Assembly: GCA_049600855.1 (NCBI GenBank)
Contig: JBMYQA010000154.1
Span: 1 to 13,615 of the forward strand
Length of the DNA stretch: 13,615 bases
Direction: 5' to 3'
From: JBMYQA01 sp049600855
Lineage (GTDB): Bacteria > Bacteroidota > Bacteroidia > Cytophagales > Flammeovirgaceae
Shown here: one piece after another, positions 1 to 6,477 of the stretch
How the letters are laid out: the number at the start of each line of letters is the position of its first letter
Position numbering within the stretch: the first letter of the stretch is position 1
Made by a program: the position numbers and the translations under genes
The notes under the pieces: model-generated
The model's database searches: none
Told to the model about the DNA's origin: nothing
What the model saw: the letters and a program-made list of their open reading frames with translations, nothing else

Positions 1-566
1 GAGACAAAATCTACCTCGTCTCCTTGTGCAGAAACAATGACTCCCCGATCTCCTGCTTTAACTAATTTTTGTAAATCAGGGTTCAAACGCTCTATTTCTT
101 GCTGATTCTGAAAGATGAGTAGAAAATCAGTTTTACCTTTTAAAACGACTTGAGGTGGGCAATCAAATGCTTCAAGCAATATTTTTGGAGCTTCAATTTG
201 ATGCAACTCATCGGTTGGGAAATCTAAGATTAAATCGGTTGCTGATTTATCTACTGTGAGTTTGCCACTTCTTGGCGAGTGAAATGTAATGCGATTTGCT
301 GGATGTTGGTAATAAGTGAATAACACAAAAGCCGTGGCTAGGGTGGCGTGTCCACATAAATCCACCTCAACGGTTGGAGTGAACCAACGCAATTCATACT
401 GTGTTCCTTTTTTCACAGCAAAAGCAGTTTCTGCTAAGTTATTTTCAGCGGCAATATTTTGCATCATGGCATCATCTAACCACTCGTCTAAAATACAAAC
501 TGCTGCGGGATTACCTGTAAATACACGATTTGCAAAAGCATCAATTTGGTAAAGTTTGATTTTCAT
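1..566 (-). CDS. PhzF family isomerase/epimerase-like protein (C-terminus cut by window edge)
   Basis: I translated this partial frame by hand. It gives 188 residues starting MKIKLYQIDAF with no internal stop, and the reading frame runs off the left edge. The start of the family fold is clear: the N-terminal QIDAFANRVFTGNPAAV block, the AENNLAETAF block (residues 40-49) whose Glu46 matches the catalytic glutamate of PhzF, and DLCGHATLA (69-77), which is the family's CGHAT motif. PhzF proteins have a diaminopimelate-epimerase-like two-domain fold and usually run to about 260-300 residues, so roughly the last third lies outside the window. PhzF itself isomerises trans-2,3-dihydro-3-hydroxyanthranilate in phenazine synthesis. 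Most stand-alone homologues, and probably this one, have unknown substrates, and no other phenazine gene is visible. The ATG is 29 bp from the U-tract end of a strong stem-loop (601-650), so the gene probably has its own promoter or is controlled by that hairpin. Confidence 0.9.
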   Translation of the reverse strand, partial: MKIKLYQIDAFANRVFTGNPAAVCILDEWLDDAMMQNIAAENNLAETAFAVKKGTQYELRWFTPTVEVDLCGHATLATAFVLFTYYQHPANRITFHSPRSGKLTVDKSATDLILDFPTDELHQIEAPKILLEAFDCPPQVVLKGKTDFLLIFQNQQEIERLNPDLQKLVKAGDRGVIVSAQGDEVDFV

Positions 567-594
567 GTTGGGCTCGGATCTTTTTTGAGAGCAT

Positions 595-650
595 AAAAAT
601 AGTCCGTTAGTTCTGAAATCACCAAGTGAGCCTTTCAGAATTAACGGACT
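595..650 (-). terminator. Strong stem-loop with U-tract after the Mpo1-like gene, in front of phzF
   Basis: Positions 601-618 and 633-650 form an 18-bp inverted repeat with a single G-T type mismatch and a 14-nt loop (619-632). The loop can add a small inner TCAC/GTGA stem. Read on the minus strand, the 3' arm is followed by TATTTTTATG, giving a five-T run at 599-595. This fits a Rho-independent terminator for the Mpo1-like gene, whose stop codon is 20 bp upstream. The same structure lies in the leader of the phzF-like gene, so an attenuator or RNA-processing hairpin is an alternative. Confidence 0.7.
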
Positions 651-669
651 ACCTGCTTAAGTCGTATGA

Positions 670-1158
670 CTAATAACTCAAGCCTACTTTCTTATAGATA
701 AAACCAAGCAACCAAGCGGGACCAATCATTAAAAATTGTAAGTCTTTGAAAAAAGAAGGTTTCTTTCCTTCAACAGCATGCCCATAGAATTGCCCAATCC
801 AAGCAACTACAAATATGATGAGGGAGACCAACCACAGACTCATGCCCACATTGTTGTCGATATAAATATTGCCCATCATGGTCAATACACAAACGGCTAA
901 CATGCCTAAAAACATGCTAAACGAAGTGCGTAAGTAGAAAATCAATCCAAAGATGAATAATAGCGTACCAAAATTGGCATAAGGAGCGACCGACTCAGGA
1001 ACTAAGGCTTGCATAAAGCCACTAGGAATACTTGCTAACAAACCATAAACGGAAAAGAAAATCAAAGGGATACAAATCCAGTGCATGAGTTTGTTAATGG
1101 GGTTTTGATGACTTTCTCCGTACTCATCAAACCATTGTTGCATTGTTCTCATTTTCAT
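670..1158 (-). CDS. Mpo1-like (DUF962/YGL010w family) membrane protein
   Basis: This 162-residue protein has the DUF962 pattern: an N-terminal soluble stretch with H17 and H26 (ESHQNPINKLMHWICIPL), then about four hydrophobic helices (roughly 27-46, 62-78, 81-100 and 106-124), then the signature region QFYGHAVEGKKPSFF (123-137) with H127, and a final short hydrophobic segment. In yeast, Mpo1 is an Fe(II)-dependent dioxygenase of the ER that shortens 2-hydroxy fatty acids by one carbon (alpha-oxidation), and conserved histidines bind the metal. The three histidines are all present here, so an equivalent role on membrane fatty acids is plausible but inferred; bacterial members are little characterised. 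The start could be M1 or M3; both follow an A-rich leader typical of Bacteroidota. The gene follows the TetR gene on the same strand with a 48-bp gap, which suggests one transcript. Confidence 0.85.
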   Translation of the reverse strand: MKMRTMQQWFDEYGESHQNPINKLMHWICIPLIFFSVYGLLASIPSGFMQALVPESVAPYANFGTLLFIFGLIFYLRTSFSMFLGMLAVCVLTMMGNIYIDNNVGMSLWLVSLIIFVVAWIGQFYGHAVEGKKPSFFKDLQFLMIGPAWLLGFIYKKVGLSY

Positions 1159-1206
1159 TTATTTTTTTAAAGAATAGATGATTTACTACATATCCAATTC
1201 AATCCA

Positions 1207-1857
1207 TTAGGCTTCCTTATCAACTTGTAGCTCCTTGATTTCAGTATTTCGGAATTTTACAATTTCACGGTATTCTTCCAAGCCTTTTTCAGTAAGCACG
1301 GGCATTACTAAATGCCACAGGTGTTGAATTGGAGAAGCCTCTTGCACCGCCGCATCTGGAATAATTTCTCGTTGGGATAACCAAAACGCGCTTACCATCC
1401 AAATGGAGTGCCCCAATCTACCATAATCAATAAATTCATCTTCGGGCTTCATTCGTCCAGTTTCCACATAATAATCAATCAGCTTTCTGCCATCCGCCAT
1501 TCGTTGATAGACTGATTTTTCGTACATCAAGCCCAAATCTGGATACGTTCGAGAGATGTGAACAATGTCAATAAAAAAGAAACGGTATTTATGCTGATAG
1601 ACATAAAACTTATTCAACATCTGCTCAAAATGATGGAGAGTCAGAAAACCTCCAGGCATAATGTAAGTTTGAGATTCTTCTAGCATTCGCTCATAAATGG
1701 CCATCATGAGCATCACTTTCGTTTTATAGTGATAAGTTAAATTCCCTTGACTAATCCCTATTGCTTTTGCGATATCTCTTAAACTGACATGAGCATAACC
1801 CTTTTCATTGAATAATCTAACGGCTTCTTTTAGTATCTTTTCTTTGGTGCTAGACAT
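1207..1857 (-). CDS. TetR/AcrR family transcriptional regulator
   Basis: The 216-residue protein starts with a standard TetR DNA-binding domain: KEKILKEAVRLFNEKGYAHVSLRDIA, then the helix-turn-helix recognition part SLRDIAKAIGISQGNLTYHYKTK (residues 25-47). The length is normal for the family. The rest (about 60-200) is the helical ligand-binding and dimerisation domain, rich in aromatic residues (for example YVYQHKYRFFFIDIV), and it does not reveal the ligand. TetR proteins usually repress their own promoter and neighbouring genes. Here the promoter in front of the gene overlaps dyad repeats (1883-1901 and 1928-1936), which supports autoregulation. The Mpo1-like gene directly downstream is the most likely target, and a lipid or fatty-acid ligand is a reasonable guess. 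The divergent LDH2-family gene is a second candidate, although its own promoter lies about 250 bp away. Confidence 0.93.
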   Translation of the reverse strand: MSSTKEKILKEAVRLFNEKGYAHVSLRDIAKAIGISQGNLTYHYKTKVMLMMAIYERMLEESQTYIMPGGFLTLHHFEQMLNKFYVYQHKYRFFFIDIVHISRTYPDLGLMYEKSVYQRMADGRKLIDYYVETGRMKPEDEFIDYGRLGHSIWMVSAFWLSQREIIPDAAVQEASPIQHLWHLVMPVLTEKGLEEYREIVKFRNTEIKELQVDKEA

Positions 1858-1879
1858 ACTAACTGGTTAATTGATGATA

Positions 1880-1911
1880 CAAAATTAGGTCTTACAACCT
1901 ATAAAAACAAA
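1880..1911 (-). promoter_or_regulatory. Bacteroidota-type promoter of the TetR gene
   Basis: On the minus strand a TTTG (1911-1908) is followed after 20 bp by TAATTTTG (1887-1880). This matches the -33 TTTG and -7 TAnnTTTG consensus at the usual spacing. A start of transcription near 1873 would leave a leader of about 16 nt before the ATG at 1857. It is the best-matched complete promoter in the window. Confidence 0.6.
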
Positions 1912-1936
1912 TAAAAATAGTTCGATTGACCTAATT
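1883..1936. promoter_or_regulatory. Candidate TetR operator dyads
   Basis: TAGGT-N6-ACCTA (1886-1901) is a dyad lying between the -33 and -7 elements of the TetR promoter. The 9-mer AATTAGGTC (1883-1891) also recurs as its exact reverse complement GACCTAATT at 1928-1936, 36 bp away. Binding here would block RNA polymerase, as expected for autorepression. This assignment comes from position and symmetry only. Confidence 0.45.
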
Positions 1937-2134
1937 ATTATAATAATACAACTTATAATAAGTTATAAAACTACCTTCACTATCTGAAAGAAATGTAATG
2001 AACGAATTGAAAATCAACAATTTTGATTGTGCCATTATCCATAGTTTTACATGTATGCATTTTCAATATTCTGGTTAAGTTGAAATTGGATGGAAAGATA
2101 ATTGGAATAATCCACTGAATTATTGTGTTTTATT
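1937..2134. other. Rest of the TetR/LDH2 intergenic region, with short palindromes
   Basis: The gap between the divergent TetR and LDH2-family genes is 337 bp and very AT-rich. Besides the promoters and operator dyads it holds a perfect 15-bp palindrome AACTTATAATAAGTT (1950-1964) and a 6-bp inverted repeat AATCAA/TTGATT with a 5-nt spacer (2012-2028). Either could bind a regulator; neither looks like a terminator. I see no credible small gene here. Confidence 0.4.
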
Positions 2135-2142
2135 TATCTTTG
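2135..2142 (+). promoter_or_regulatory. TAnnTTTG -7 element upstream of the LDH2-family gene
   Basis: TATCTTTG matches the Bacteroidota -7 consensus exactly. It would start transcription near 2149 and leave a leader of about 45 nt. No good -33 TTG is present at the normal distance (only CTG at 2115-2117, spacer 17), so an activator may be needed. Confidence 0.4.
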
Positions 2143-2194
2143 TTGGCCGAATTTAATCTGACATTTTCAGAGGGAAAGAACAGAAATCAATTTT

Positions 2195-3271
2195 ATGTAT
2201 TCATATCAATACCTTCAGGCATTTAGTGAGCAAGTTTTCCAAGCCATGGGATGCCCAGCAGCAGATGCCGCTTTAGCAGCTCAAGTACTTATTTCTGCAG
2301 ATTTAAGAGGGGTCGACTCTCATGGTGTGGCTCGTCTCATTGGCTATGTACGCTTGTGGGAAAATGATCGGGTAAATCCGACACCAACGATTAAGGTGGT
2401 ACACGAAACGCCGAGTACGGCTGTTATTGATGGAGATGCAGGGTTAGGCTTAGTGGTAGCTCCAAAAGCCATGGAAATTGCGATGGAAAAAGCAAAAAAT
2501 GCTGGAACGGGTTGGGTATCGGTAAAAAACTCGAATCATTATGGTATTGCTGGATATCATGCCATGATGGCGGCTCAGCAAGATATGATTGGTTGGTCTA
2601 TGACCAATGCGAGCCCATTAGTGGCTCCCACCTTTTCGACAGAACGCATGTTGGGTACCAATCCGATTGCAGTAGCCATTCCTGCGGGTGAGCAGCCTGA
2701 CTTTGTGGCTGATTTTGCTACCACCACAGTGGCCAATGGAAAATTAGAGATTTTACAGCGCAAAGAAGAGCTGGCACCAATGGGTTGGGTTCAAACGGCT
2801 GAAGGCACTCCTTCTGACAACCCATTAGAAGTAAAACAAGGAGGCGCTTTATTGCCATTAGGTGGCGATCGCGTACATGGTAGTCATAAAGGCTATTGTT
2901 TAGGCTCCATCGTTGATATTTTATCTGCAGTACTTTCGGGCGCAAATTATGGGCCTTGGGCTCCACCATTTGTGAGTTTTCTACCACTTCATCCCAATCC
3001 TGTTGGAGAAGGGCTTGGGCATTTTTTAGGTGCCATGCGCGTGGATGCTTTCCGACCTGCGGAGGAATTTAAACAGCACATGGATAACTGGATTGAACGT
3101 TTTCGCAATGCTGAAACCACGGAAGGTCAGGAAAAGGTGTATATTCCAGGTGATCCTGAACGAGAAATGGAAGCTAAACGAAAAGAAACAGGAATTCCGC
3201 TATTAGCTCCTGTAGTGAATAACCTAAGTGAAGTAGCCGAAAAGTTTGGGTTGGAGTTTGAGAAAAAATAG
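2195..3271 (+). CDS. LDH2 family (malate/L-lactate/ureidoglycolate dehydrogenase type) oxidoreductase
   Basis: The 358-residue product is full length for the LDH2/MDH2 family of NAD(P)-dependent 2-hydroxy-acid dehydrogenases, which are unrelated to classical Rossmann-type LDH/MDH. Key blocks are DSHGVARL (41-48), NSNHYGIAGYH (112-122) with the conserved His115, the cofactor-site region MLGTNPIAVAIPAG (152-165), DFATTTVANGK (173-183), and GSHKGYCLGSIVDILSAVLSG (229-249). The fold is cytoplasmic with no signal peptide. Family members oxidise or reduce malate, lactate, ureidoglycolate, sulfolactate or 2,3-diketo-gulonate, and the substrate cannot be told from sequence alone. A broad malate/2-oxo-acid role is the safest reading, since the genomic context gives no purine- or sugar-degradation genes. 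The gene stands alone, diverging from the TetR gene. The ATG follows an AG-rich stretch (2170-2187) about 7 nt upstream. Confidence 0.9.
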   Translation: MYSYQYLQAFSEQVFQAMGCPAADAALAAQVLISADLRGVDSHGVARLIGYVRLWENDRVNPTPTIKVVHETPSTAVIDGDAGLGLVVAPKAMEIAMEKAKNAGTGWVSVKNSNHYGIAGYHAMMAAQQDMIGWSMTNASPLVAPTFSTERMLGTNPIAVAIPAGEQPDFVADFATTTVANGKLEILQRKEELAPMGWVQTAEGTPSDNPLEVKQGGALLPLGGDRVHGSHKGYCLGSIVDILSAVLSGANYGPWAPPFVSFLPLHPNPVGEGLGHFLGAMRVDAFRPAEEFKQHMDNWIERFRNAETTEGQEKVYIPGDPEREMEAKRKETGIPLLAPVVNNLSEVAEKFGLEFEKK

Positions 3272-3396
3272 GGAACTACTGTGTTTTTCTAGTCACTGTT
3301 TTCAAATCCAAGCAGCGGTTTAAACTCATTACACTGTCCGTTAAGTAACTAGGTGAATCAAGGCAGCAAGGTCTCACTTTGTATTTTTTGGTATCC

Positions 3397-3430
3397 TCCT
3401 GACTGGGCTCGACTGCGAGCCCAGTCAGGA
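3397..3430. repeat. GC-rich perfect inverted repeat, 15-bp arms
   Basis: The arms TCCTGACTGGGCTCG (3397-3411) and CGAGCCCAGTCAGGA (3416-3430) are perfect reverse complements around the 4-nt loop ACTG. It lies in the 276-bp gap between the convergent LDH2-family and Na/Pi genes. Neither side carries a clean T-run, so it is not a textbook intrinsic terminator, although transcription could still stop here. Its GC content stands out from the AT-rich flanks, which suggests a dispersed REP-like element. Apart from this and the small repeat at 3530-3546, the gap shows nothing. Confidence 0.65.
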
Positions 3431-3529
3431 AGGCACTCACGGAAGTAAATTCTTAAACTAATACAGCAATATCGCAGTAAATATTAGAATCGTACTATTG
3501 ATTCGCACAATTAATCTAATCAAAAGCTG

Positions 3530-3546
3530 GTAGAATAAAATTCTAC
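3530..3546 (-). terminator. Weak hairpin right after the Na/Pi gene stop codon
   Basis: GTAGAAT (3530-3536) and ATTCTAC (3540-3546) form a perfect 7-bp stem with a 3-nt loop, one base beyond the stop codon of the Na/Pi gene. On the minus strand CAGCTTTTG follows, so the T-run is short and slightly displaced. It may be a weak terminator or a 3'-end stabilising hairpin. Confidence 0.35.
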
Positions 3547-3547
3547 A

Positions 3548-4648
3548 TCACTTCGAAAAGTAGATCAATAGGAAAGGCAAGCCAAAAAAGGTAAACAAGA
3601 AATAGACAAAACCAATGACCCGCGAACGGCACGTGGCGTATCCAAGTAATCGTGCAATGTATATGGGGAAGTTGCGTACCGAAGGGATAGGAAAAAACAA
3701 CAGAATACCGATCAAATTGAACATCACATGCGCCAATGCTAAACTTACGGCTGCTTCTGAATTAAATAAAGCAGCCAATAAAGCGGTTGCTGTTGTGCCT
3801 AAATTAGACCCCATTAAGAAACCAAATGCATTTTTTAGCTGCACTTTATTTTGGGCAACCAATGGAACGATTAATGAAGAGGTAATGGAACTCGATTGTA
3901 CGCCCCCCGTAATGATGGTTCCCCATACCAATGACTGAAATGGATTACCAAAGAAATAACGCTGTACTTTATTTCTAAAATCACCGATCAAAATTTCATT
4001 GATCAATTTAGAGAATAGCTTTAGCGATACAAATAACAAGAGGATGGCCAGAATCAATAGCGGCCAAGGCCAATTACCTACTAGGTTAATCAAAAACTTA
4101 CTGAGTAAATCAACAGGAAGTATACCTGTAAACATCCCTTCATTGGCTCCGTTTGTCTGAGCAAGAGGAAGCCAATCGGTAATCTTGTGAGATAATTTGG
4201 ATAGAAACTGAGTAGAATACTCTAAAGGGAATAAAATGAGTACTGTTCCAATATTGAAAAAATCATGTAGAGATGCTGCCGCAATTGCTTTGCTAAACTC
4301 ATTTCGATTGGAAACATGGCCTAAAGCCACAAAAGTACTGGTTACTGTAGTACCCACATTCGCTCCCATAACAATGGGCACAGCAACTTCCATGGGCATT
4401 GCATCCATCCCTACCAAAGCCACAAGCATAGAAGTAACGGTAGAACTGCTTTGTAAAATGGCAGTCACCAATAAACCAATGAATAAACCAACAAATGGAT
4501 TTGACTCGACATTTAGATAGCGACTGACTAGGTCTTTTCCGATGAGTTCAAAGGCTCCATTCATTAAGTCTAATGACAAAAGAAATAGGAATAAAATTGC
4601 AATGACTGCAACTGTTTTTTGGAAAATATAGATGACTTTTTTGCTCAT
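3548..4648 (-). CDS. Na+/phosphate symporter (NptA/YjbB-like, Na_Pi_cotrans family)
   Basis: The product is an integral inner-membrane protein with about eight to ten hydrophobic segments and the internal duplication typical of Na+-dependent phosphate cotransporters. The two repeated re-entrant-loop signatures are ILQSSSTVTS and GANVGTTVTSTFVAL in the first half, and GVQSSSITSSLIVP and GSNLGTTATALLAAL in the second. These QSSS motifs are the hallmark of the family. There is no C-terminal PhoU-like domain, and at 366 residues it is one of the short forms, so it contains just the transport unit. It likely moves inorganic phosphate with sodium, by family knowledge. I place the start at the ATG at 4648 (MSKKVIYIF) rather than four codons upstream at 4660, because a TAnnTTTG element at 4677-4684 would put the transcript start only about 10 nt from the upstream ATG. 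No pho-type neighbour is seen. Confidence 0.9.
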   Translation of the reverse strand: MSKKVIYIFQKTVAVIAILFLFLLSLDLMNGAFELIGKDLVSRYLNVESNPFVGLFIGLLVTAILQSSSTVTSMLVALVGMDAMPMEVAVPIVMGANVGTTVTSTFVALGHVSNRNEFSKAIAAASLHDFFNIGTVLILFPLEYSTQFLSKLSHKITDWLPLAQTNGANEGMFTGILPVDLLSKFLINLVGNWPWPLLILAILLLFVSLKLFSKLINEILIGDFRNKVQRYFFGNPFQSLVWGTIITGGVQSSSITSSLIVPLVAQNKVQLKNAFGFLMGSNLGTTATALLAALFNSEAAVSLALAHVMFNLIGILLFFPIPSVRNFPIYIARLLGYATCRSRVIGFVYFLFTFFGLPFLLIYFSK

Positions 4649-4676
4649 TAATAACCGCATTCTGCTCGCGAAGGCG

Positions 4677-4684
4677 CAAAGCTA
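4677..4684 (-). promoter_or_regulatory. TAnnTTTG -7 element for the Na/Pi gene
   Basis: The minus strand reads TAGCTTTG (4684-4677), an exact -7 consensus. No clear TTG lies at the -33 position (GTG is closest). Transcription would start near 4670, about 22 nt before the preferred start at 4648. Confidence 0.35.
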
Positions 4685-4895
4685 ACGATCTACCTTGTAT
4701 TTGCACTTGTTCTTTTTTTAATAAATGGTGAATTTCAAAGGTTTTGCATTGTGGTAATGTTAGAGAATTGTGAAATTTGCCTTACAAAAGCAAAAAAAAT
4801 GTTACACGTTCAATTAAAACGAGGAAAAGCGATTCATCTACAATCAATTCCAGTACATTTAAGTTCATTTTGATCTCAAGAACTTTACTTTACTT

Positions 4896-5588
4896 ATGAA
4901 AATTTACCTAATTCCTAACTTATTATACGAACAGACCCAAGATCTCATTCCTACTAAGGCACACGAAGCGTTATTGGCTTGTACCTACTATTTAGTGGAA
5001 AATGAACGTACGGCAAGAAGGTTTATTGGTTCGCTGAAGTTAGGTATTGACATCCGATCTTTACACTTTTTTATTTTAGACAAAAAAACATCTACCCAAC
5101 AGTTGCAAGCTATTTTCCATCAAATTCCCCAGAATTCCGCTGTTGGCATCATTTCAGAAGCGGGTGTTCCGTGTGTAGCTGATCCTGGTAGTCTTGCTGT
5201 TGATTTTGCGCATCGAAAGGGTTGGGAGGTCATTCCCATTTCAGGGCCTTCTTCCATTTTGCTTGCGTTAATGGGTTCGGGTTTTAATGGGCAATTATTT
5301 ACTTTTCGTGGCTATTTGCCGATCAAAGCCCCTGATGCCATAAAAAAGCTGAGAGAAATCGAAAAAGAAGCGCGGACAGGACATACGCAAATTTTCATGG
5401 AAACGCCTTTCCGAAACAACAAACTCTTCGAGTTGATTTTACAAAACTGTGGTAAAGATGTCAAACTGTGTGTGGCATCAACTATTACCGCACCTGATCA
5501 ATTCATCAAAACGAAAGTGATTGGTCATTGGAAAAAATCGGATGTCGATCTTCATAAAAAACCGACCATATTTTTATTGGGTACTTAA
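4896..5588 (+). CDS. RsmI-like SAM-dependent methyltransferase (tetrapyrrole methylase fold)
   Basis: The 230-residue protein shares the tetrapyrrole-methylase fold used by RsmI, the enzyme that 2'-O-methylates C1402 of 16S rRNA. Visible family blocks are SEAGVPCVADPGS (87-99), which matches RsmI's SDAGTP..DPG SAM-site loop, PISGPSSILLALMGSGF (114-130), TFRGYLP (136-142) and IFMETPFRNNKLFE (166-179), the counterpart of RsmI's EAPHR segment. It differs from true RsmI: the usual N-terminal GTLYLVATPIGNLEDIT motif is replaced by KIYLIPNLLYEQTQDLIP, and the protein is about 50 residues shorter at the C-terminus. It therefore belongs to a related group common in Bacteroidota whose substrate is not settled. 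The 3' end overlaps the convergent patatin-like gene by 15 bp. The 235-bp leader shows no consensus promoter. Confidence 0.85.
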   Translation: MKIYLIPNLLYEQTQDLIPTKAHEALLACTYYLVENERTARRFIGSLKLGIDIRSLHFFILDKKTSTQQLQAIFHQIPQNSAVGIISEAGVPCVADPGSLAVDFAHRKGWEVIPISGPSSILLALMGSGFNGQLFTFRGYLPIKAPDAIKKLREIEKEARTGHTQIFMETPFRNNKLFELILQNCGKDVKLCVASTITAPDQFIKTKVIGHWKKSDVDLHKKPTIFLLGT

Positions 5589-6335
5589 GTGAGCCTCTAA
5601 GACCATCATAGCATGTTGATAGCCAATGTCAAACATCGTTTCAGCGTGTTTCCAATCAAAGGTGAGGTAATTGGCCATTTGAGGTGGTTCAATTAATACA
5701 GATAAATGCTGCTTTCGGAAATCAACATTCTGATTAATTGCCAAATTAAAGGTGCGCTCCAGCACATGTTGGTAATGCTTCACTGGTTTAGTACCCGAAT
5801 GATTTGAATTACACCCAATAATGAAATCGCATTCACGCTCAATTAATGGTTCTACGGGTAGGTTATTTAAGATTCCGCCATCCACCAACACTTTCCCATT
5901 CCAATTGATGGGCTTAAATAAAATCGGTACACAAGCTGAGGCGAGCAAGGGATCAATCAAATCACCTTCTGTGAAAAAAACACTTTCCCCAAATTCTAAA
6001 TCTGTGGCGTTTACACAGAGTGGGAGTTGTAGTTGATCGAAGCTTTTCGGTAGGTAACTCGCCAAAAATCGCGCTAATGGCCGAATGCTTAATAAGCCCT
6101 TGATGCCTGGCCTTGAGGTAAAAAACGGCCACAATTTCATTTCCTTAAATGCATGGAGAATCTCTTTGGGCGGATATTCAGCGGCATAAAAAGCACCAAT
6201 AAATCCACCAAAGCTCGTCGCTGAAATTTCACGAGGTTGCAAGTTTTTTTCTTCTAAGGCTTGTAATACGCCTAAATGCATTAAGCCCCGAAACCCTCCA
6301 CCTGATAAAACGAGGCCAATTTTTTTCTTTTCCAT
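5574..6335 (-). CDS. Patatin-like phospholipase family protein (RssA-like)
   Basis: This 253-residue cytoplasmic protein has the patatin catalytic-dyad architecture. The oxyanion-hole loop is SGGGFRG (11-17), the nucleophile elbow is SATSFGGF (38-45) with Ser41, and the catalytic aspartate is in VDGGILNNLP (151-160) at Asp152. Members hydrolyse acyl esters of phospholipids or other lipids. The size matches small bacterial YchK/RssA-type members, and there is no signal peptide or C-terminal extra domain. The nucleophile elbow reads A-T-S-F-G instead of G-x-S-x-G, a conservative change that probably preserves activity. I use the ATG at 6335 because the longer frame to 6359 begins with TTG and adds eight unconserved residues. 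The 3' end overlaps the methyltransferase gene tail-to-tail. No nucleotidyl cyclase or other defence gene is nearby, so a housekeeping lipid role is more likely than an immunity effector. Confidence 0.9.
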   Translation of the reverse strand: MEKKKIGLVLSGGGFRGLMHLGVLQALEEKNLQPREISATSFGGFIGAFYAAEYPPKEILHAFKEMKLWPFFTSRPGIKGLLSIRPLARFLASYLPKSFDQLQLPLCVNATDLEFGESVFFTEGDLIDPLLASACVPILFKPINWNGKVLVDGGILNNLPVEPLIERECDFIIGCNSNHSGTKPVKHYQHVLERTFNLAINQNVDFRKQHLSVLIEPPQMANYLTFDWKHAETMFDIGYQHAMMVLEAHLSTQ

Positions 6336-6444
6336 GTGATGATATTGATCAATCAACAAACAAACTACATCCGTTTTCTACAAAATTGCCACAGCTACTT
6401 TCCAAAAACAAGTGTTGTAAAATGGTAGGAACTTCTTTTCCTTC

Positions 6445-6452
6445 TATATTTG
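6445..6452 (+). promoter_or_regulatory. TAnnTTTG -7 element upstream of the esterase gene
   Basis: TATATTTG is an exact match and would start transcription about 20 nt before the ATG at 6478. The nearest TTG (6415-6417) is 27 bp upstream, longer than usual, so the -33 element is weak. The 142-bp gap is shared with the divergent patatin gene, for which I see no consensus element. Confidence 0.35.
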
Positions 6453-6477
6453 CGAGCAGATTTAAACAACGGCAATC

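Noticed and set aside
316..552. Open frame on the plus strand inside the phzF region
   Set aside because: It is antisense to a clear PhzF protein, lies wholly inside it and resembles no known protein.
1..1857. Phenazine or antibiotic biosynthesis cluster suggested by PhzF plus TetR
   Set aside because: PhzF-family proteins are common outside phenazine clusters, no other biosynthetic gene is visible, and a terminator-like hairpin separates phzF from the other genes.
2575..2987. Minus-strand open frames inside the LDH2-family gene
   Set aside because: They are shadows of a well-conserved plus-strand gene and have no protein family signature.
4799..4873. 24-codon frame (starts MLHVQLKRGKAIH) in the leader of the RsmI-like gene
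   Set aside because: It is too short to support, has no ribosome-binding site and no recognisable similarity; it could be chance in A-rich DNA.
5574..6335. Patatin-like protein as an anti-phage (CBASS-type) effector
   Set aside because: No nucleotidyltransferase, ubiquitin-like or other defence gene is nearby, and the protein resembles small housekeeping RssA-type enzymes.
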